Assembly: GCF_019083995.1 (NCBI RefSeq)
Contig: NZ_JAHRCU010000001.1
Location: forward strand, 62,001-126,000
Direction: 5' to 3'
Source of the DNA: Roseococcus sp. SDR
GTDB taxonomy: Bacteria > Pseudomonadota > Alphaproteobacteria > Acetobacterales > Acetobacteraceae
DNA length: 64,000 nucleotides
Shown: positions 27,605-36,740 of the stretch, piece after piece
How the letters are laid out: each line of letters opens with the position of its first letter
Position numbering within the stretch: position 1 is the first letter of the stretch
Made by a program: the position numbers and the translations under genes
The notes under the pieces: model-generated
What the model was told of the DNA's origin: nothing
Database searches by the model: none
What the model saw: only the letters and a program-made list of their open reading frames with translations

Positions 27605-29167
27605 ATGTCCCTCCCTCCGCATGTCTCCCAGCATTGGATCGTTCGCAAGCCTGCCGCCCGGGGCGAAGGCGGCATGGTCGCCAGCCAGTCGCGCGATGCG
27701 GCCGAGGCGGGGGCCGAGATCCTGCGCGCCGGCGGCACGGCGGCGGATGCGGCGGTGGGCGCGGCCTTCGCGCTGGCGACGGTGGAGCCCTGGAACAGCG
27801 GCCTGGGCGGCATCGGCTTCACCCAGGTGATGAAGCCGGGTGGCGCCGCCGAGACCTTCGATTTCGGCCCCGTCGCGCCGCGCGGCCTGGACCCCTCCGC
27901 CTATCCGCTGACCGGCAAGCTCAAGAACGACCTCTTCGCCTGGCCCGAGGTGGTGGGCGATGTGAACATCCATGGGCCCAAATCGGCGCTGATCCCCTCG
28001 GCCGTCGCCGGCTATGCCGAGCTGCACAAGCGGCATGGCCGCATGCCGATCAAGGATGTGATGGCACCCGCGGTCGCGCTGGCCAAGCGCGGCCTGAGCC
28101 AGGACTGGTTCACCACGCTGAAGGTGGCCAACAGCGCCGCCGTGCTGCGCCTCTACGACGAGAGTGCGCGGATCTACCTGCCGAACGGCCTGCCGCCCGT
28201 GCCGCCCTACCAGGGCACGCCGGGCTTCTTCCGCCAGGGCAAGCTGGCCGACACGCTGGAGCGGCTGCAGCATGCGGGCCTCGCGGATTTCTACCATGGC
28301 GACGTCGCGGCCTCGATCGCGGCCGACATGAAGGCCATGGGCGGCTTCGTGACGGCGGAGGACCTTGCGGCCTGCGCCGCCGTGGTTCGCCCGGCGCTGG
28401 AGCGGAAGTTCCGTGGCCGCACCTGGATGCTGGCCAATGGCCTGACCGCCGCCCCCACCCTCTCGCGCCTCATGGAGCTGATGGAGGGCGCGCCCTATGC
28501 CGCCATCCCCGATGCCGGCTGGTATGCGCATCTCGCCCGCTCGCTCCGCGCTGCCTATGCCGAGCGGCTGGCGGGGCTGGGCGATGCCGAGCCGAAAGGC
28601 GCGGACAGCTGCACCACGCATCTCACCGTCGCCGACCGCGACGGCATGATGATCGCGATGACCACGACACTTCTGTCGTCGATGGGCTCGCGGATGGTCC
28701 TGCCGGGCACGGGCGTGCTGATGAACAACGGCGTCATGTGGTTCGACCCGACGCCGGGGAGTGCCAATGCCATCGCGCCGGGCAAGCGGCCGCTCTGCAA
28801 CATGTGCCCGGTCATCACGCTGGACGCGAAGGGCATGCCGGAATTCGCCGGCGGCGCCTCGGGCGGGCGGCGGATCATGGCGGCCGTGTTCCAGGTCTTC
28901 TCCTATGCGCTCGATTTCGCGATGGAGCCCGAGGCCGCCTCGCACCACCCGCGCCTCGATGTCAGCGGGCCCGAGGGTGTCACCGCCGATCGCCGCCTGG
29001 GCGAGGCGGTGATCGCGGCCCTCGGCGCCGATGCGCCGGTCGAAGTCGTGGAACATGCCGTGATGCCGGTGAACTTCGCCTGCCCGAACATGATCCAGCA
29101 GAAGGCCGGCATGCGCGTGGGCGTGACCGACACCATGTCCCCCTGGTCGGCGGCGGTCGCGGAGTAG
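27605..29167 (+). CDS. Gamma-glutamyltransferase family protein
   Basis: 520 residues from the ATG at 27605 (AGGAA ribosome site). The N-terminal-nucleophile GGT fold is recognisable by GGMVASQSRDAAEAGAEIL and GGTAADAAVGAAFALATVEP, and by the self-processing site SCTTHLTVADRDG, where the Thr would become the nucleophile. GPGTGVLMNN-type and CPVITLDAKGMPEFAGGASG regions follow. No signal peptide is seen, unlike periplasmic E. coli Ggt, so it may be a cytoplasmic cephalosporin-acylase-like or other GGT relative. It ends 7 bp before a GPP34 gene. Confidence 0.9.
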   Translation: MSLPPHVSQHWIVRKPAARGEGGMVASQSRDAAEAGAEILRAGGTAADAAVGAAFALATVEPWNSGLGGIGFTQVMKPGGAAETFDFGPVAPRGLDPSAYPLTGKLKNDLFAWPEVVGDVNIHGPKSALIPSAVAGYAELHKRHGRMPIKDVMAPAVALAKRGLSQDWFTTLKVANSAAVLRLYDESARIYLPNGLPPVPPYQGTPGFFRQGKLADTLERLQHAGLADFYHGDVAASIAADMKAMGGFVTAEDLAACAAVVRPALERKFRGRTWMLANGLTAAPTLSRLMELMEGAPYAAIPDAGWYAHLARSLRAAYAERLAGLGDAEPKGADSCTTHLTVADRDGMMIAMTTTLLSSMGSRMVLPGTGVLMNNGVMWFDPTPGSANAIAPGKRPLCNMCPVITLDAKGMPEFAGGASGGRRIMAAVFQVFSYALDFAMEPEAASHHPRLDVSGPEGVTADRRLGEAVIAALGADAPVEVVEHAVMPVNFACPNMIQQKAGMRVGVTDTMSPWSAAVAE

Positions 29168-29174
29168 GCCGCGC

Positions 29175-29819
29175 ATGACGGTGCTCTCGCTGCCCGAGGA
29201 GATCGTCCTCCTCACCTTTGATGACGAGACGGGCCGTTCCATCGGGCGGCAGGGCATCGCCGCTTCCATCGCGCTGGCGGGGGCGGTGATGATGGAGCTG
29301 GCGCTGGCCGGCCGCGTGGACACGGATCGCCATCGCCTCGAGGTGCTGGATGACAGCCCGACGGGGGATCCCGTGCTCGATGCCGGCCTGCCGCTGCTGC
29401 GCGGCGCCCCGGACTCGCGCGGCGCGCTGATGCTGCTGGCGCGGGAGGAGACGGGGCTGCGCCCCCTGGTGCTCTCGGCGCTGATGGCGCGCGGCCTCTT
29501 GAAGCAGGTGGAGGGGCGGGTGCTGCTGGTCTTCCCCGAGCGGCGCTACCTCAAGCCCGAGGACCGGCCCGAGCCGCGCGAGGTGCGCGCGCGCCTGCTG
29601 CGCAGCATCGAGACGGACGATATCCCTGAGCCGCGCGAGGCGCTGCTGCTCGGCCTCGCCCGCGCCACCGCCCTGCTGCCCCTGCTGGTGCCGTCGGAGC
29701 TTCTCGCGGCGCGGCAGGAGCGGATCCAGCTTCTGAACCGGATCGAGGCGCTGAACCGTTCGGTCGCGGAGACGGTGGGTGATCTCTACCTGTACAGGTT
29801 GCGTTCAGCTTCGCCTTGA
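29175..29819 (+). CDS. GPP34 (GOLPH3-fold) family protein, paralog A
   Basis: 214 residues. MTVLSLPEEIVLLTFDDETGR is the signature opening of the GPP34 domain; GDPVLDAGLPLL, LVLSALMARGLLKQVEGRVLLVF and FPERRYLKPED follow in family order. Eukaryotic GOLPH3 binds phosphatidylinositol-4-phosphate on Golgi membranes; bacterial members are of unknown function and probably peripheral membrane proteins. A second paralog lies at 33715-34371 with clearly related sequence. It starts 8 bp after the GGT gene and overlaps the extended frame of the DUF1254 gene. Confidence 0.87.
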   Translation: MTVLSLPEEIVLLTFDDETGRSIGRQGIAASIALAGAVMMELALAGRVDTDRHRLEVLDDSPTGDPVLDAGLPLLRGAPDSRGALMLLAREETGLRPLVLSALMARGLLKQVEGRVLLVFPERRYLKPEDRPEPREVRARLLRSIETDDIPEPREALLLGLARATALLPLLVPSELLAARQERIQLLNRIEALNRSVAETVGDLYLYRLRSASP

Positions 29820-29842
29820 CCGTGACCTTCCCGGGGGGGAAG

Positions 29843-31297
29843 ATGCCAGGGAAGGCAAGCAAAAAGGCAAGCATCACCATGATCACCAAGCGCACCCTGT
29901 TCGGGGCCACCGCGGCCGCCGGCCTGCTCGCGCGTCCTGCGCTTGTCTCAGCGCAAGGGCGCCCGGGCATCATCGGCAGCTTCGAGGCGGCGGAGCAGGC
30001 CTTCATCTTCGGCCTGCCGCTCGTGATGAACTACACGGTGATGTACGAGTTCGCGATCAACCGGAACAGCGGCCAGTTCAAGGCCCCGTTCAACACCATG
30101 TGGAACGACGCGCAGGTCTTCACCTGGCGCGACACCGCCATCCCGACGCCGAACAGCGACACGCCCTATTCCATGTCCTGGCTCGACCTCAGGGCGGAGC
30201 CGGTGGTGATCAGCGTGCCCGACGTGCCCGCGGGCCGGTATTTCTCGGTCCAGGTCTGTGACGGCAACACTTACAATGTCGGCTATATCGGCAGCCGCAC
30301 CACCGGCCAGGGCGCGGGGTCCTGGATGGTGGTGGGGCCGGGCTGGCAGGGCACGATGCCGGCCGGCATCAAGGGCGTGATCCGCTCCACCACCCAATTC
30401 GCGCTGACCATCTTCCGCACCCAGCTCTTCGGCGTGAGCGACATGCCCAATGTGGTGGCCGTCCAGCGCGGCTACCGGACCGAGCCGCTCTCCACCTTCA
30501 CCCGTACCGCGGCGCCGCCGCCCGCCCCCGACATCCGCTGGCCGCGCGCAAATGCCGACCTCGCGAAGCATCATTTCTTCGATTTCCTGGCCTTCGCGCT
30601 GCAATTCAGCGCGCCACAGGCCAATGAGGCCGCGATCCGCGCCCAGATGGCGACGATCGGCATTGACGGCCGCGGCACGGCCCTGCCGCATTCCTTCTTC
30701 GACCGGATGGAGCTGCTCGGCGCCGCCTTCGCGGGCGAGCGCAAGGTGGAGGCCGCGGTTGCCGCCGCCGGCGTGAAGATGAACGGCTGGAATGTCACGG
30801 CCGTCCCCGGCAGCCCGGAGGCCTATAACGGCAACTGGATGCTGCGCGCCGTCGCCGCCAAGGCCGGCATCTACGCCAACAGCACGGAGGAGGCGACCTA
30901 TCCCTTCACGCGCACCACCGCCACGGGCGAGACGCTGGATGGCAGCAAGGGCCGCTACACGCTGACCTTCGGGCCGAACCAACTCCCGCCGGTCAACGCC
31001 TTCTGGTCCGTCACCATGTATCACGGCGGCAACCAGCTGCTCGTGCAGAACCCGATCGACCGCTACCTGATCAATTCGCCCATGCTCCAGGGCATGCGGC
31101 GCAACCCGGATGGGGGCGTGACGCTGCACATCCAGAAGGATGATCCGGGCGAGGCGCTGCGGGCGAACTGGCTGCCGGCGCCGGACGGGCCGATCTACAT
31201 GGTCATGCGCCTCTACTGGCCGAAAACCGAGGCGCCCTCGCTCCTTCCCATCGGCCAGGGGGCCTGGCAGCCGCCGGGGATCGTGAAGGTCGGCTGA
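29843..31297 (+). CDS. DUF1254/DUF1214 domain exported protein
   Basis: 484 residues from an ATG at 29843 preceded by GGGGGGAAG; an alternative ATG at 29879 opens the same signal peptide more directly (MITKRTLFGATAAAGLLARP, cleavage after VSA). The mature protein has EAAEQAFIFGLPLVMNYTVM and NTMWNDAQVFTW with TPNSDTPYSMSWLDL (DUF1254, about 50-210), and FWSVTMYHGGNQLLVQNPIDRY with a C-terminal VMRLYWPKTEAPS (DUF1214). The two-domain family is periplasmic or outer-membrane-associated; its function is not established. Confidence 0.9.
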   Translation: MPGKASKKASITMITKRTLFGATAAAGLLARPALVSAQGRPGIIGSFEAAEQAFIFGLPLVMNYTVMYEFAINRNSGQFKAPFNTMWNDAQVFTWRDTAIPTPNSDTPYSMSWLDLRAEPVVISVPDVPAGRYFSVQVCDGNTYNVGYIGSRTTGQGAGSWMVVGPGWQGTMPAGIKGVIRSTTQFALTIFRTQLFGVSDMPNVVAVQRGYRTEPLSTFTRTAAPPPAPDIRWPRANADLAKHHFFDFLAFALQFSAPQANEAAIRAQMATIGIDGRGTALPHSFFDRMELLGAAFAGERKVEAAVAAAGVKMNGWNVTAVPGSPEAYNGNWMLRAVAAKAGIYANSTEEATYPFTRTTATGETLDGSKGRYTLTFGPNQLPPVNAFWSVTMYHGGNQLLVQNPIDRYLINSPMLQGMRRNPDGGVTLHIQKDDPGEALRANWLPAPDGPIYMVMRLYWPKTEAPSLLPIGQGAWQPPGIVKVG

Positions 31298-31411
31298 GCC
31301 GCCGGGGCGCGGCATGGCGCTTGCGTAACCACTCCGCGGAACCGCTCGCCACCGCCAGGTTGCATGCTCTTTGTGCAATCTCGCGGCGGGAGCCTGACGG
31401 AGAGATTACAC

Positions 31412-32398
31412 ATGATGCATCGCCGCCACCTCCTGGGCGCCACGGCCGGCCTGCTGGCCGCCCCCGCCATCGCCAGCGCCCAGTCCGGCGCCTGGCCGAC
31501 CCGCGCCCCGGTGCGCCTGGTCGCCCAGTTCCCCCCGGGCGGCCTGGTGGACACCATCACGCGCCTCGTCGCCCCGCAGCTCTCGGCCGCGATCGGCCAG
31601 AACGTGCTGGTCGAGAACCGCGCGGGTGCGGGCGGCGTCATCGGCACGGATTACGTCGCGAAGCAGCCGGCCGATGGCTACACCTTCCTGATGACGCATG
31701 CCTCGGTGATGGTCTATTCGGCCGCCACCCTGCCGCGCCTGCCCTTCGATCCGATCAACGACTTCACCCATCTGGCCCATCTGGTCGAGGCGCCCTCCGT
31801 GCTGCTGGTGAAGGGCGACAGCCCGATCCGCACCATGCAGGACTACCTCCAGGCGGCCCGCACGCGGCCCACGCGCTATGGCTCCTCGGGCATCGGCTCG
31901 GCGCCGCACATGCTGGGCGCCATGCTGGCCGGCCAGGCGAACCTCACGCAGCTCGACCACGCGCCCTATGCCGGCTCGGCCCCTGCCATGCGGGACCTGC
32001 TGGGCGGCCACATCGAGAGCCTGATCGACCCGATCACGACCAATGTGGAGGCGATGCAGAACGGCACGCTCCGCGCGCTCGCGATCTCGACGCCGCAGCG
32101 CCTCACGGCCTTCCCGAACGTGCCGACCTTCGTGGAACTGGGCTTCCCCGCCCTGGTGCAGACCCAGTGGGTCGGCATTTCGGGCCCGAAGAACCTGCCT
32201 GCGCCGATCGCCGAGCGGATCATCCGCGAGATGCCGGGCATCATGCGCTCGCCCGCCATCGTGACGCGCACGACGGAGCTGCAGACCATGCCGCGCGCGA
32301 CGCTGCCCACGGGTTCGGATTTCGTGAACATCATCACGACCGAGCTGGCGGCGGCGCGCCAGGTGGCGCAGCGCTACAACATCCAGGCCGCGGCCTGA
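31412..32398 (+). CDS. Bug/TctC-family periplasmic solute receptor (2 of 4)
   Basis: 328 residues starting at tandem ATGs (31412/31415). Signal peptide MMHRRHLLGATAGLLAAPAIASAQ. Mature landmarks: PVRLVAQFPPGGLVDTITRL, ENRAGAGGVIGTDYVAKQPADG, and LAISTPQRLTAFPNVPTF. No TctAB genes are adjacent. A long GC-rich hairpin with a T-rich tail follows the stop. It is preceded by a spacer of 114 bp, so it probably has its own promoter. Confidence 0.92.
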   Translation: MMHRRHLLGATAGLLAAPAIASAQSGAWPTRAPVRLVAQFPPGGLVDTITRLVAPQLSAAIGQNVLVENRAGAGGVIGTDYVAKQPADGYTFLMTHASVMVYSAATLPRLPFDPINDFTHLAHLVEAPSVLLVKGDSPIRTMQDYLQAARTRPTRYGSSGIGSAPHMLGAMLAGQANLTQLDHAPYAGSAPAMRDLLGGHIESLIDPITTNVEAMQNGTLRALAISTPQRLTAFPNVPTFVELGFPALVQTQWVGISGPKNLPAPIAERIIREMPGIMRSPAIVTRTTELQTMPRATLPTGSDFVNIITTELAAARQVAQRYNIQAAA

Positions 32399-32448
32399 AC
32401 AGGAAAAGGGGCGGGGCGCTTCGGCACCCCGCCCTTGAAGGCCTTGAG

Positions 32449-32479
32449 GGGGCGGCCCTGTGAGGGGCCGCCCCTTCTT
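32449..32479 (+). terminator. Intrinsic terminator, shared by convergent genes
   Basis: A perfect 10-bp stem GGGGCGGCCC / GGGCCGCCCC with a TGTGAG loop is followed by TTCTT. A second hairpin (GGGGCGGGG...CCCCGCCC) lies just before it at about 32408-32433. Both sit between the Bug receptor stop and the convergent monooxygenase stop. Confidence 0.75.
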
Positions 32480-32488
32480 CGTCGCGCC

Positions 32489-33571
32489 TCAGGCCGCCAG
32501 CGGCAGCCGGTCCTGGCGGCACTTCATCAGCGGCTGGATCTTCTGCCCGAAGTCATCCATGCCTTTGATGAAGTCGTCGAAGCACAGCATGATGCCGGCG
32601 ACACCCGGCATCGCCGCCACCTCGTCCAGCATGCGCGCGCAGGAGGCATGGCTGCCCACGATCGTGCCCATGTTGAAGTTGATGGGCGAGGGGTTGCGCT
32701 GCACCACCGCCGCCATCGAGGTGTCCTGCGTGTTCACGTCCTGCGCCGCATGGCCCAGAAGATGGGCCAGGGCCGCACGGTCCGCGCCCTTCTCGTAGCT
32801 GTCCCACTTGGCCATGGCGGCTTCGTCCGTCTCGTCCGAGATCACCATGAAGAGCATGTAGGCGCCGACGTCGCGGCCCGTCTTCTTCGCGTGCTCCAGC
32901 ACGCGGGCGGGGACGGAGGCGGATTTGGTCGGCTCGTTCACGCCCTCGCCCAGGCAGAAATTATAGTCGCAATAGGTGGCGCCAAACTCCATGCCGCGAT
33001 CGGACTGGCCGGCGCTGACGATCTTGATGGGCTTGCTGGGCGGCGGGCTCAGCTTGCACTTGTCCATCTTGAAATACTCGCCCTTGAAGTCGCTCTCGCC
33101 GGTCTCCCAGAGCTCCTTCAGGATCTGCACATATTCGGTGCTGTAGTCGTAGCGCTTGCCGAAATGCGCATCGCCCGGCCACAGCCCCATCTGGCTGTAT
33201 TCCACCTTATGCCAGCCCGAGACGATGTTGATGCCGAAGCGGCCGCCCGAGATGCTGTCGATCGTCGTCGTCATGCGCGCCACGATGGCGGGCGGGATGG
33301 TCAGCACGGCCGTCGAGGCGAAAAGCTTGATCTTGCTGGTCACGGCGGCCAGGCCCGCCATGAGCGTGAAGCTCTCGAGGCCGTGATCCCAGAACTGCGT
33401 CTTGCCGCCGAAGCCGTGCAGCTTGATCATCGAGAGCGCGAAATCGAGGCCGTAGCCCTCGGCCTTCTGCACCACCGTCTTGTTGAGCTCGAAGCTCGGC
33501 ATGTATTGCGGCGCGTTTTCCGAGATCAGCCAGCCATTGTTGTTGATGGGGATGAAGACGCCGATATCCAT
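32489..33571 (-). CDS. rutA: RutA-like flavin-dependent pyrimidine monooxygenase (LLM class)
   Basis: 360 residues from the ATG encoding [17 protein letters not shown]. Long stretches match E. coli RutA closely: [67 protein letters not shown] and [11 protein letters not shown]. RutA opens the uracil ring using FMNH2 and O2, giving a peroxy-ureidoacrylate. None of rutB-rutG is in the window, so the pathway is either elsewhere or the enzyme has been redeployed on another heterocycle. Start chosen to match the RutA core; an upstream TTG would add 22 residues. Confidence 0.85.
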   Translation of the reverse strand: MDIGVFIPINNNGWLISENAPQYMPSFELNKTVVQKAEGYGLDFALSMIKLHGFGGKTQFWDHGLESFTLMAGLAAVTSKIKLFASTAVLTIPPAIVARMTTTIDSISGGRFGINIVSGWHKVEYSQMGLWPGDAHFGKRYDYSTEYVQILKELWETGESDFKGEYFKMDKCKLSPPPSKPIKIVSAGQSDRGMEFGATYCDYNFCLGEGVNEPTKSASVPARVLEHAKKTGRDVGAYMLFMVISDETDEAAMAKWDSYEKGADRAALAHLLGHAAQDVNTQDTSMAAVVQRNPSPINFNMGTIVGSHASCARMLDEVAAMPGVAGIMLCFDDFIKGMDDFGQKIQPLMKCRQDRLPLAA

Positions 33572-33714
33572 CAGGGAATGCCTTTCGCCAGGGGAATCCG
33601 CGGGCCGGAATGCCCGGCCCTGCCAGATTGCCAGCAATTCATGTGCCAGCCGCCGCCCTGGACAGACGCTGCCGCTGCGAACAACATCGGCCCAACCCGT
33701 TGGAGGCCCCGCCC

Positions 33715-34371
33715 ATGCAGCTCACCATGCCCGAGGAGATCATCCTCCTTCTCCTCGACGACAAGACCGGCCGCCCGATCGGCCTGCCCGCCCCGGCCGG
33801 CGACTATGCGATCGCCACCTCGATCCTGATGCAGCTTTCGCTGAACGGCAGCATCGATACCGACCTCGAGAAGCTGATGGTCACCAGCACAAAGCCCTCG
33901 GGCGACCCGGTGCTGGACGAGGCGCTGACCATGATCGCGACCACGCCCGGCCAGCGCGACAGCCGCCACTGGATCGTCGAGATCGGCCGCAAGACGGACC
34001 GCTTCCGCAGCCAGCTGCTGGAGAACCTCGTTGCCAAGGGCGTGCTGCGCAAGGAGGAGGGGCGCTTCCTCTGGGTCTTCCCCGACCGCCGCTATCCCAA
34101 GGCCGCCGAGGGTGAGCTGGACGTGATGGAGGTGCGCGCCCGCCTGCGCGCCGTGCTGCTGAGCAACGAGATCCCCGAGCCGCATGATTCGCTGATGATC
34201 GGCCTCGCGCGTTCCACCGGCATCATCCCCTTCATCCTGACCGCGCCCGAGCAGGAGAAGTTCGCCAAGCGCGTGGACCAGGTGGCCGATCTCGAGGAGC
34301 TGGGCCGTACCCTCTCCAGCGTCACGCGCGAGGTCTATGCGATGATGCTGGCCTTCGCCGGTTCTCACTGA
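33715..34371 (+). CDS. GPP34 (GOLPH3-fold) family protein, paralog B
   Basis: 218 residues; ATG at 33715 with GGAGG 8 bp upstream. [23 protein letters not shown] parallels paralog A (29175), as do [35 protein letters not shown] and [10 protein letters not shown]. It is more polar in the centre than paralog A. Function in bacteria is unknown; peripheral membrane lipid binding is the family expectation. It diverges from the RutA-like gene with 143 bp between starts and is 59 bp before the MetE-like gene. Confidence 0.88.
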   Translation: MQLTMPEEIILLLLDDKTGRPIGLPAPAGDYAIATSILMQLSLNGSIDTDLEKLMVTSTKPSGDPVLDEALTMIATTPGQRDSRHWIVEIGRKTDRFRSQLLENLVAKGVLRKEEGRFLWVFPDRRYPKAAEGELDVMEVRARLRAVLLSNEIPEPHDSLMIGLARSTGIIPFILTAPEQEKFAKRVDQVADLEELGRTLSSVTREVYAMMLAFAGSH

Positions 34372-34430
34372 CTGACGCTTCGGGCGGGGTCTCGGCCCCG
34401 CCCCAATGAGAACAATCCCGGGAGACGCCC

Positions 34431-35687
34431 ATGCCGCCCAGCGAGCGCAGCATCCGCACGCCTGAGACCGCGCGCATCCGCACGCCTGAGACCGCGCGCA
34501 TCCGCACGCCTGAGACCGCGCGCATCCGCACGCCTGAGACCGCGCGCATCCGCACGACCCACACCGGCAGCCTGCCGCGTCCGCGTGCGCTGACGCGGCT
34601 GCATGCGCGCCGCGCTCGCGGCGAGGTGGTGGATGCGGCCGAGGTCGCGGCCGCCGCGGCCGCCGCCGTCGCCGCCATCGTGCCGAAGCAGCGCGAGGCC
34701 GGCATCGATATCCCCAATGACGGCGAGCAGGGGCGGGAATCCTTCGTCCTCTACCTGCGCGATCGGCTGACGGGCCTCGGCGGCTCCAGCACGCGCGGCG
34801 GCTTCCAGGACATCGACGCCTATCCCGAATTCAAGGCGGAGCTGCAGGCCAGCATGGCGGGCAAGGAGACGGCCAGCGTCACCACCAACCTGCCCGCCGC
34901 CATCGGCCCCGTGAGCTACATCGGAGAGGCCGCGATGGCGGCCGAATGCGCGCAGTTCCGCGCAGCACTCGGCGAGGGGGAAGGCTTCATGGCCGCCCCT
35001 TCGCCCGGCATCCTCGCCGCCATCGTGCAGAACCAGCACTACGCGACCGACGACGCTTATCTGGCGGCGCTGGCAGCCGCCCTTGGCGCCGAGTACCGCG
35101 CCATCCTGGATGCCGGCTTCACGCTGCAGATCGATTGCCCCGATCTCGCGCTGGAGCGCCATGGCGCCTGGCAGGACAAGCCGCTCTCGGCCTTCCTCGA
35201 CTTCTCCGAACGCGTCGTCGCCGCCATCAACCGCGCCATCGCTGGCCTGCCGCGCGAGCGCATCCGCATGCATGTGTGCTGGGGCAATTACGAGGCGCCG
35301 CACGACAGCGACGTGCCCTTCGAGGACATCTGGCCCGTCATTCGTCAGGCTGAGGTCGGTGGGTTCGTGCTGCCCTTCGCCAATCCGCGCCACGCGCATG
35401 AGCATCGCGTCTTCCGCCGCCTGCCGCTGGCGGATGACCAGATCCTGGTCGCCGGCGTGATCGACACGCTGACCCATTTCGTCGAGCACCCGGAGGTGGT
35501 GGCCGAGCGCCTGGAGCGCATCGCCGAGAGCATCGGCGACGCCTCGCGCCTGATGGCCGGGACCGATTGCGGCTTCGACACCTCGGCGGGGCGCGGGCGC
35601 GTCGCCACCGATGTGGTCTGGGCGAAGCTCCGCAGCATGGCCGAGGGCGCGCGCATCGCCTCGGGCCGGCTCTTCGGCGGGGCGTGA
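34431..35687 (+). CDS. MetE C-terminal-like (cobalamin-independent methionine synthase II family) protein
   Basis: 418 residues, a single zinc-dependent TIM barrel rather than the double barrel of MetE. After a repeat-expanded N terminus comes THTGSLPRPRAL, the usual family start. The zinc/thiol site is visible as MHVCWGNYEAPH (His, Cys) and MAGTDCGFDTS (second Cys). Related single-domain proteins include epoxyalkane:coenzyme M transferases and many uncharacterised thiol alkyltransferases; a specific substrate is not claimed. The first 40 residues are five copies of RIRTPETA-type octapeptides, an expansion of the normal RIRTTHTG start. It precedes a Bug receptor by 55 bp. Confidence 0.85.
   Translation: MPPSERSIRTPETARIRTPETARIRTPETARIRTPETARIRTTHTGSLPRPRALTRLHARRARGEVVDAAEVAAAAAAAVAAIVPKQREAGIDIPNDGEQGRESFVLYLRDRLTGLGGSSTRGGFQDIDAYPEFKAELQASMAGKETASVTTNLPAAIGPVSYIGEAAMAAECAQFRAALGEGEGFMAAPSPGILAAIVQNQHYATDDAYLAALAAALGAEYRAILDAGFTLQIDCPDLALERHGAWQDKPLSAFLDFSERVVAAINRAIAGLPRERIRMHVCWGNYEAPHDSDVPFEDIWPVIRQAEVGGFVLPFANPRHAHEHRVFRRLPLADDQILVAGVIDTLTHFVEHPEVVAERLERIAESIGDASRLMAGTDCGFDTSAGRGRVATDVVWAKLRSMAEGARIASGRLFGGA
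34451..34558 (+). repeat. 24-bp in-frame tandem repeat in the MetE-like gene
   Basis: Four full units of CATCCGCACGCCTGAGACCG plus four bases start at 34451, 34475, 34499 and 34523, followed by a partial fifth that merges into the native RIRTTHTG codons. Units are identical at nucleotide level, so expansion is recent or actively homogenised. The 8-codon period keeps frame. Confidence 0.95.
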
Positions 35688-35742
35688 GCCCATGTGCTGG
35701 ATCTGCTCCGCAACAGGGGCGTCAACCGGGAGGAGACACAAG

Positions 35743-36717
35743 ATGAAGCGCCGCAACCTGCTCATCGCCTCGGGCGCCGGCCTCGCCGCGCCCGCTCTTG
35801 CGCAGCCCTCCGCCTGGCCGGGCGGGCGGCAGGTGCGCATCATCATCACCTATCCGCCCGGCGGCACGACCGACTTCGTGGCGCGCGTCGTGGCGCAGCG
35901 CCTGGGCGAGCAGACGGGAGCGAATATCGTCGTCGAGAACCGCACGGGCGGGGGCGGCGTGGTCGGCTGGACGGCGGCGGTGCGCTCGCCCAATGACGGC
36001 ACGGCCCTGCTGCTGACCGACAATTCGCTGGCCACCGCGCCGCCGCTGCACGCCAATCTCGGCTTCGACATCATGGCGGATTTCACGCCGATCTCACTGC
36101 TGGTGGACTACCCGACCGTCTTCGTCGTGCCGGCCAATTCCCCCGTGCGCAGCCTGCGCGATTTCGTGGAGGCCGCGCGCGGCCAGCCGGCGGATGCGAA
36201 TTTCTACGGCTCGATGGGCGCTGGTTCCTCGCCGCATCTCTACACGGAATACCTGCAGGACATCGCGGGCATCCGGCTGACGCATGTGCCCTATCGCGGC
36301 ATGGGCCCGGCCTTCACCGACCTGCTGGCCGGGCGCATCGGCCTGCTCATCGCGGCCCCGCCGACGGTGCTGGGCGCGATCCGGGACGGGCGGGCGCGGG
36401 CCATTGCCATCGGCACGCAGGGCGGGCGCATTCCCGCGCTGCCCGATGTGCCGACGGCGCGCGAGCTTGGCATCAACTTCACCTATTCCTTCTGGTACGG
36501 CCTGCTGGGCCCACGCGGGATGGACGCTGGGCTGGTCGCGCGCATCCAGGAGGAAGTCGGCCGCGTGCTGAACCATCCGGAGCTGCGCGACCGCTTCGTG
36601 CAGCAGGGTGCGACGCCCGTGGCGGGCGACGGTGCGGCGCTGCGCGGCGTGATGGAAAGCGACCTCGCGCGCTGGAGCGAGGTGGTGCGGGCCAAGAACA
36701 TCACACTTCAGAACTGA
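35743..36717 (+). CDS. Bug/TctC-family periplasmic solute receptor (3 of 4)
   Basis: 324 residues from the ATG at 35743 with GGGAGGAG upstream. Signal peptide MKRRNLLIASGAGLAAPALAQ. Mature part: RQVRIIITYPPGGTTDFVAR, ENRTGGGGVVGWTAAVRSP, TDLLAGRIGLLIAAPPTVLG and PDVPTARELGINF. It probably forms a unit with the upstream MetE-like gene (55-bp gap), tying its ligand to that enzyme's substrate. It converges on the GT-C-like gene with 23 bp between stops. Confidence 0.92.
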   Translation: MKRRNLLIASGAGLAAPALAQPSAWPGGRQVRIIITYPPGGTTDFVARVVAQRLGEQTGANIVVENRTGGGGVVGWTAAVRSPNDGTALLLTDNSLATAPPLHANLGFDIMADFTPISLLVDYPTVFVVPANSPVRSLRDFVEAARGQPADANFYGSMGAGSSPHLYTEYLQDIAGIRLTHVPYRGMGPAFTDLLAGRIGLLIAAPPTVLGAIRDGRARAIAIGTQGGRIPALPDVPTARELGINFTYSFWYGLLGPRGMDAGLVARIQEEVGRVLNHPELRDRFVQQGATPVAGDGAALRGVMESDLARWSEVVRAKNITLQN

Positions 36718-36740
36718 CGGGGTAGAATTGAGGCGGCGCG

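Noticed and set aside
29175-29819. Eukaryotic contamination suggested by a GOLPH3-like domain
   Set aside because: The gene is tightly packed among bacterial genes with the same composition, and GPP34 proteins are known in bacteria.
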